A stretch of 24,842 nt of DNA, taken from contig JAIHTM010000011.1 of NCBI GenBank assembly GCA_022713905.1, positions 1 through 24,842 on the forward strand, written 5' to 3'. The stretch comes from Collinsella sp. (GTDB taxonomy: Bacteria > Actinomycetota > Coriobacteriia > Coriobacteriales > Coriobacteriaceae). Position numbers and translations under genes: made by a program. Shown here piece after piece: positions 22,810-24,842 of this stretch (the stretch's first letter is position 1; the number at the start of each line of letters is the position of its first letter). Under the pieces are notes generated by a model. It was not told the DNA's origin. It saw nothing but the letters and a program-made list of their open reading frames with translations, and made no database searches.

Positions 22810-22941
22810 ATGACTGATTTATCCTGGATTACCAAGCAACCGACCGGCGAAACTACAAAGACGCTGACAGCACACCGTACACATCTGTGTGAGTATCGAT
22901 CCGCCGCTCAGAACTACTTTGCAGAGCGAAAACACGGATAG
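22810..22941 (+). CDS. possible small protein, 43 residues
   Basis: ATG22810 to TAG22941 with GAGGA at 22802-22806, three bases closer than ideal. The protein begins MTDLSWITKQPTGETTKT and ends NYFAERKHG. No family is recognised. It lies just after a terminator and in front of the repeat cluster, where small phage or plasmid genes often sit. The N-terminal MTDLSW context and clean binding site favour coding, but a chance frame cannot be excluded. Confidence 0.4.
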   Translation: MTDLSWITKQPTGETTKTLTAHRTHLCEYRSAAQNYFAERKHG

Positions 22942-22994
22942 GTCAAGAGAATACCCCGCTGAATCGTCGTCAGCGAAGCAACTCAGAGAGTTAG

Positions 22995-23170
22995 TAGAGG
23001 AAAAGCCTCGCTAAGCGGCCTTTTAGTAGAGCAATGCCTCGGTCCGCCCGAGGATTTGCCTCACTGAGACTGCTCAGCGAAGCAAAAGCTCGACTTAACC
23101 GCAGAATCGCTTCACTAACCGCCTATCAGTGAGTCAAGATCTCAATTCACTAGAGGATTTGCCTCGCTAA
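22995..23170. repeat. cluster of three 20-bp hairpin-forming repeats
   Basis: TAGAGGAAAAGCCTCGCTAA (22995-23014), CCGAGGATTTGCCTCACTGA (23048-23067) and TAGAGGATTTGCCTCGCTAA (23151-23170). The first and third differ at only three positions. Each carries GAGG-N5-CCTC, which can pair. Half-motifs related to CGCTAA, CACTAA, CACTGA and AGCGAAGC recur through 22970-23130. The region 22942-23231 contains no gene. It resembles an operator array or iterons upstream of an excisionase-like gene. Confidence 0.6.
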
Positions 23171-23231
23171 TATGCAGGTATGCTCAATATACCGACGTAC
23201 TGAAATCTCCACGAAGATGAGAGGAACTCAA

Positions 23232-23427
23232 ATGGCACTTAGGTTTCTCAGCACCAAAGAAGTTAGCGAGCGCCTCGGCGTCAAGAACGCATCAGTATAT
23301 AAGCTGCCGGAACCTGACGTATATATGGCACTACTAAAGGTTAGCTACCTGAACAATAGATGATTGGAATGCAAGCCGTCCTGGTCGCGGTGTTGGCGGT
23401 GGAAGGTCCCTCAAGAAGAAAGACTAG
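23232..23427 (+). pseudogene. excisionase-like / MerR-type HTH protein, broken by three lesions
   Basis: ATG23232 with GAGGA at 23221-23225. The first 30 residues are an intact winged-HTH excisionase-type domain: FLSTKEVSERLGVKNASVYK, then LPEPDVY. The expected rest of this family (PDVYIG-TTKGWLPETIDDWN-SRPGRG) is present but scattered over three frames. A T is missing after GTATATAT, so GTTKG lies in another frame. TGG reads TAG after KG. One A is missing before ACAATAGATG, so TIDDWNASRPGRGVGGGR lies in a third frame and ends at TAG23427. As it stands only a 43-residue stub would be made. Confidence 0.65.
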
Positions 23428-23467
23428 ACGCATCAGAATTCTTCAGCATCGTGTTACTCACCTGATT

Positions 23468-24115
23468 CTAATCATCTTCAGCCCCAGCTTCTGGCAACGA
23501 AAATCCATCTTGACTGAAGTATTCAACCCTCTTAATGACTGTTTGGTGGGCATCCTCATCATTGCCCCACCAGCGCCAACCCCATTCAGACGGATCTGGC
23601 ACTGATTGCCTGCAATCCTTAGCCATACGCCGCAGTACACGTGGATCGAATACTCGTCCAACTCGAAAGTTCGTCAATCGATTACGTGGAATGAACATAC
23701 CTACCATTCGCCATTGCTTACGCGCTTTCCCAATCACAAACAATGTTCCACCGTCATCCTTTAGGCTCGTCCTCCATTCAGTCGACACATACACTTTTGT
23801 TCCAGAACTGAATATCTTCGTTCCATGCTCAATATGATGGTCAACACCAACCTCATGCTCATCTACGACATTTGCTATTACGCACCAAGTCCATGGCTCT
23901 TGCTCATCGTTCTGAGGAATACACATGACAACCTCACAGTCATCTTCATCGCCGATCGCACTGTTTGCGTATACCAAACCGCTACTTCTCTACCAGTTAG
24001 CCAGTGGAGTCGTTCACAAGCAAACTGTAGAGCCTTCTTGCCATACATGATTCGGACAAGCACTTCTACGTCCTGTGCGATATTTTCGAGCTCTTAACAA
24101 ATAATGCCATCGCAT
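23468..24115 (-). pseudogene. hypothetical protein gene, frameshifted
   Basis: The downstream frame (23977-23468) encodes about 169 residues with a coherent core: WCVIANVVDEHEVG, IEHGTKIFSSGTKVYV, LFVIGKARKQWRM, NFRVGRVFDPRVLRRM. I remember this arrangement from a widespread uncharacterised family, usually with a WGDGYE motif at the position that here reads SLKDDGG. The upstream part, about 24093-23978, reads VLVRIMYGKKALQFACERL and LTGREVAVWYTQ in another frame. Adding one A to CGCAAACAG near 23975 joins them as WYTQNSAIGDEDD. A second shift near 24096 (stop TAA) separates it from a possible start ATG at 24115. Function unknown. Confidence 0.5.
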
Positions 24116-24284
24116 TGCTCGACATGCTGCAGGTATGCCCCGTGTTCTTGGTGTCAGTTCAGTTCTCACGTTGCTGCGTGCAGCGTCAATAATTCGCTCT
24201 CGGCGTTCCACGATGATTCTCATACAATCCGGACTAGTGTGAATGGCAGATGCAGCTAATTCGCCCAGTTCGAAGGAGGACATT

Positions 24285-24842
24285 ATGGGATTGTTTGATT
24301 CGCTGAAGAACATGTTCGCGCATCACGAGCATCATGGCACCCGCATTGGCCAGCCGCTCACGCTCGCCGACGCCAAGGCACTGCTCGCTTTCATCGTGGT
24401 GCACCAACATCTGGCGGATATGCGCAAGGTGGCCGCGGCGGTCAAACAGCTGCAGGATGAGATGCCTCAGTACATCACATTCGGCATGTCGCATTATTAC
24501 AGCGAGCCTAAGCGCGTGCGCTTCCAGTCCGAGGGTGGCAAGTTCATCGATGCGGACGCCATCGCCACCGCATTTGCCGAGACCACCGTATTGCAGGACG
24601 AGTGCAAGATCCAGCATCTTATGGGCGATATCGAAGACAACCGTGAGCATCGCGATCCGGCAAAGACGCCAGCAGTACCGATTGATGAACTCGTGCGCGT
24701 CACCGATGAAAGGCTTGCGACCGGCAACGATGAGGGGCAACGCCGTGCATGGCTGTTCGCCTTATTCGATCAGCTCGATGACATTGCCGAGGCGACAAAG
24801 AACAACCTGGAGCCGCTTGTCACAGCGTTGGATACGACTCTA
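24285..24842 (+). CDS. hypothetical protein, 3' end beyond the window
   Basis: ATG24285 follows AAGGAGGA at 24273-24280 with 4-nt spacing. The frame is open for all 186 codons to the window edge. The protein begins MGLFDSLKNMFAHHEHHGTR and is soluble, charged and mostly helical. It includes PQYITFGMSHYYSEPKRVRF and a C-terminal helical stretch. I recognise no family. GC content and codon use match the hsdR/hsdM and dehydrogenase genes, so this is probably core chromosome at the right border of the island. The 168 bp between 24116 and 24284 show no gene. Confidence 0.75.
   Translation, partial: MGLFDSLKNMFAHHEHHGTRIGQPLTLADAKALLAFIVVHQHLADMRKVAAAVKQLQDEMPQYITFGMSHYYSEPKRVRFQSEGGKFIDADAIATAFAETTVLQDECKIQHLMGDIEDNREHRDPAKTPAVPIDELVRVTDERLATGNDEGQRRAWLFALFDQLDDIAEATKNNLEPLVTALDTTL

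Noticed and set aside
22388..22941. Toxin-antitoxin pair formed by the XRE protein and the 43-residue ORF
   Set aside because: A strong terminator separates them and the small ORF has no toxin family signature.
22995..23170. CRISPR array
   Set aside because: Three imperfect 20-bp repeats with spacers of 33 and 83 bp and no cas genes do not fit.

Overview
The window looks like a chromosomal segment of a Bifidobacterium, probably close to B. longum. The core genes are GC-rich with strong AAGGAG-type ribosome binding sites, and the protein families fit a gut bifidobacterium. The species is an inference; there is no rRNA or marker gene here. Most of the window is an accessory island of prophage debris and defence genes, bounded by ordinary genes: a zinc-type alcohol dehydrogenase on the left and an unrecognised partial gene on the right.

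Layout. (1) 156-1106: alcohol dehydrogenase. (2) 1289-5306: the late right end of a siphovirus-like prophage. It holds a tail protein lacking its N-terminus, a BppU-like tail or receptor-binding protein with a short collagen-like stretch, a small membrane protein, a secreted GH25 lysozyme with two LysM repeats, and a holin. No head, terminase, replication or phage integrase gene is present, so this is a remnant. (3) 5464-13492: a complete type I restriction-modification operon (hsdR, hsdM, hsdS) followed by an opposite-strand module. That module has an hsdS 5' half, a tyrosine recombinase and a silent hsdS 3' half. Four copies of the 14-bp element AAACGGCCATTTGT sit inside the hsdS reading frames in alternating orientation, so the specificity gene should switch by inversion. 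(4) 13493-16285: a decayed XRE/ImmA-type gene and an intact stand-alone SIR2-domain protein, a likely abortive-infection NADase. (5) 16485-17330: a short-chain dehydrogenase, possibly leaderless. (6) 17386-20966 on the minus strand: a tight three-gene operon of unknown function. It encodes a charged protein with a membrane-like C-terminal half, a TerB-like protein with a tail of LEA-type 11-residue repeats, and a glycine-zipper protein. (7) 21225-22301: an ADP-ribosylglycohydrolase and, downstream of it, a frameshifted gene remnant. (8) 22329-24115: an XRE regulator, a 43-residue ORF, a cluster of 20-bp repeats, an excisionase-like gene broken by three lesions, and a frameshifted hypothetical gene. 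This is debris of another mobile element. (9) 24285-24842: the start of a chromosomal gene that runs off the window.

How the genes relate. The type I system would give epigenetically variable restriction. As read, TRD2 is joined to TRD1 on the plus strand. Inversion between the first two sites would move the same TRD2 onto TRD1' on the minus strand. I traced the predicted junctions: both keep frame and both give a stop two codons after the site. The SIR2 protein, the ADP-ribosylglycohydrolase and the unknown three-gene operon lie within about 8 kb of this locus. This suggests a defence island, and the three-gene operon is the best candidate for an undescribed system.
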